This document shows positions 5,883 to 6,212 of a DNA stretch of 6,212 bases, piece after piece (within the stretch, counting starts at the first letter, position 1; each line of letters starts with the position of its first letter). Both the position numbers and the translations under genes were made by a program. Below the pieces are notes generated by a model, which was given only the letters and a program-made list of their open reading frames with translations, had not been told where the DNA came from and made no database searches. Source of the stretch: Clostridia bacterium (GTDB lineage Bacteria > Bacillota > Clostridia > Oscillospirales > CAG-272); NCBI GenBank assembly GCA_017411935.1, contig JAFQPC010000133.1, forward strand, positions 1 to 6,212, in the 5' to 3' direction.

Positions 5883-6212
5883 ATCTGAATTTTGTAAAAT
5901 CCGCCTTCAATACCGAGGTGCGCACAATCGTATACCATTCTTTCATCGGATCGCCCGACAAAATTCCGCATTCGCGCTTGAGTGCCGTAATCAGCATTTC
6001 GGGGTTCAGAAATTCTCCCGTAGCCGCACTCAACGTCGCATGAATGCGAATCGTGGCATCACTTTCTTGAAATTTGATCTCTACCTCGTAAATCAGCGGC
6101 ACAATATCAATTTCCTTTTCGCCCGCCTTGGTACGCTTTGTTAAAAGCAAGGGAGCGGTTTTCAGCACTTTTGTCATCTGCTCTGCAAGCGAAACAGATG
6201 CGTTTTCGGTAC
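5881..6212 (-). CDS. C-terminal part of a DUF2344-like, radical-SAM-linked protein (partial)
   Basis: The frame is open from the stop at 5881-5883 to the right edge, giving about 109 residues with the start outside the window. A Met at 6177 is probably internal: no ribosome binding site precedes it and coding continues upstream in frame. The readable part has KEIDIVPLIYEVEI, a strand-rich stretch with LSAATGEFLNPEMLITALKR, and a closing WYTIVRTSVL. This order resembles the end of DUF2344 domains (pattern DI.PLI...L...L......NL.PE.L..AL......I.RT.L). Such domains occur next to or fused with a radical SAM protein and often lie near ribonuclease G and ribosomal protein genes. The biochemical role of this family is not settled. 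The family call comes from remembered pattern only. The gene ends 8 bases before the ribulokinase start and is probably co-transcribed with it. Confidence 0.55.
   Translation of the reverse strand, partial: TENASVSLAEQMTKVLKTAPLLLTKRTKAGEKEIDIVPLIYEVEIKFQESDATIRIHATLSAATGEFLNPEMLITALKRECGILSGDPMKEWYTIVRTSVLKADFTKFR

Noticed and set aside
6175..6177. ATG as the true start of the DUF2344-like gene
   Set aside because: No ribosome binding site precedes it, the frame stays open to the window edge, and the resulting 98-residue protein would be too short for the family.
1..6212. CRISPR array, insertion sequence, tRNA/rRNA gene, phage or toxin-antitoxin system
   Set aside because: I saw no spaced repeats, transposase motifs, terminal repeats or cloverleaf-like sequence. 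Nearly all of the window is accounted for by housekeeping-type genes.

Overview
The window reads as ordinary chromosomal DNA of a Firmicute, most likely a gut-type anaerobe of the class Clostridia. The evidence is a transketolase split into two adjacent subunit genes, strong AGGAGG-type ribosome binding sites, a TTG start codon, roughly balanced base composition, dense coding on both strands and short intergenic gaps. No mobile element, CRISPR array, tRNA or rRNA gene was seen, and no stretch longer than about 60 bases lacks a gene.

Left half, plus strand: the window opens inside the last codons of a gene whose C-terminus looks like tryptophanyl-tRNA synthetase (1-105). A possible promoter overlaps its end. 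Two consecutive genes then encode the N-terminal (thiamine diphosphate/substrate) and C-terminal (pyrimidine-binding and C-terminal domains) halves of transketolase (162-989 and 1003-1944). They are separated by only 13 bases, with the second Shine-Dalgarno sequence overlapping the first stop codon. The unit ends at a strong hairpin with U-tracts on both sides (1958-1989) that also serves the converging genes.

Right half, minus strand, in transcription order from the right edge: the C-terminal part of a DUF2344-like (radical-SAM-linked) protein (5881 to the edge), an AraB-type ribulokinase (4214-5872), D-alanine--D-alanine ligase (3203-4156) and alanine racemase (1992-3200). The racemase and ligase form an obvious cell-wall pair: the racemase makes D-Ala and the ligase joins two D-Ala for the peptidoglycan stem. 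The two genes are 2 bases apart, and the racemase starts at TTG. The DUF2344-like gene and ribulokinase are 8 bases apart and so probably co-transcribed. A 57-base gap before ddl carries a perfect 17-base palindrome and a third half-site. This is the most interesting non-coding element in the window and a plausible operator for the ddl-alr pair.

Transketolase and ribulokinase both belong to pentose metabolism: L-ribulose-5-phosphate feeds D-xylulose-5-phosphate to transketolase through AraD. They lie in opposing transcription units, however, and no araA or araD is present. I found no convincing undescribed system. The best leads are the ddl operator-like repeat and the ribulokinase with an altered signature, sited in an unexpected operon.
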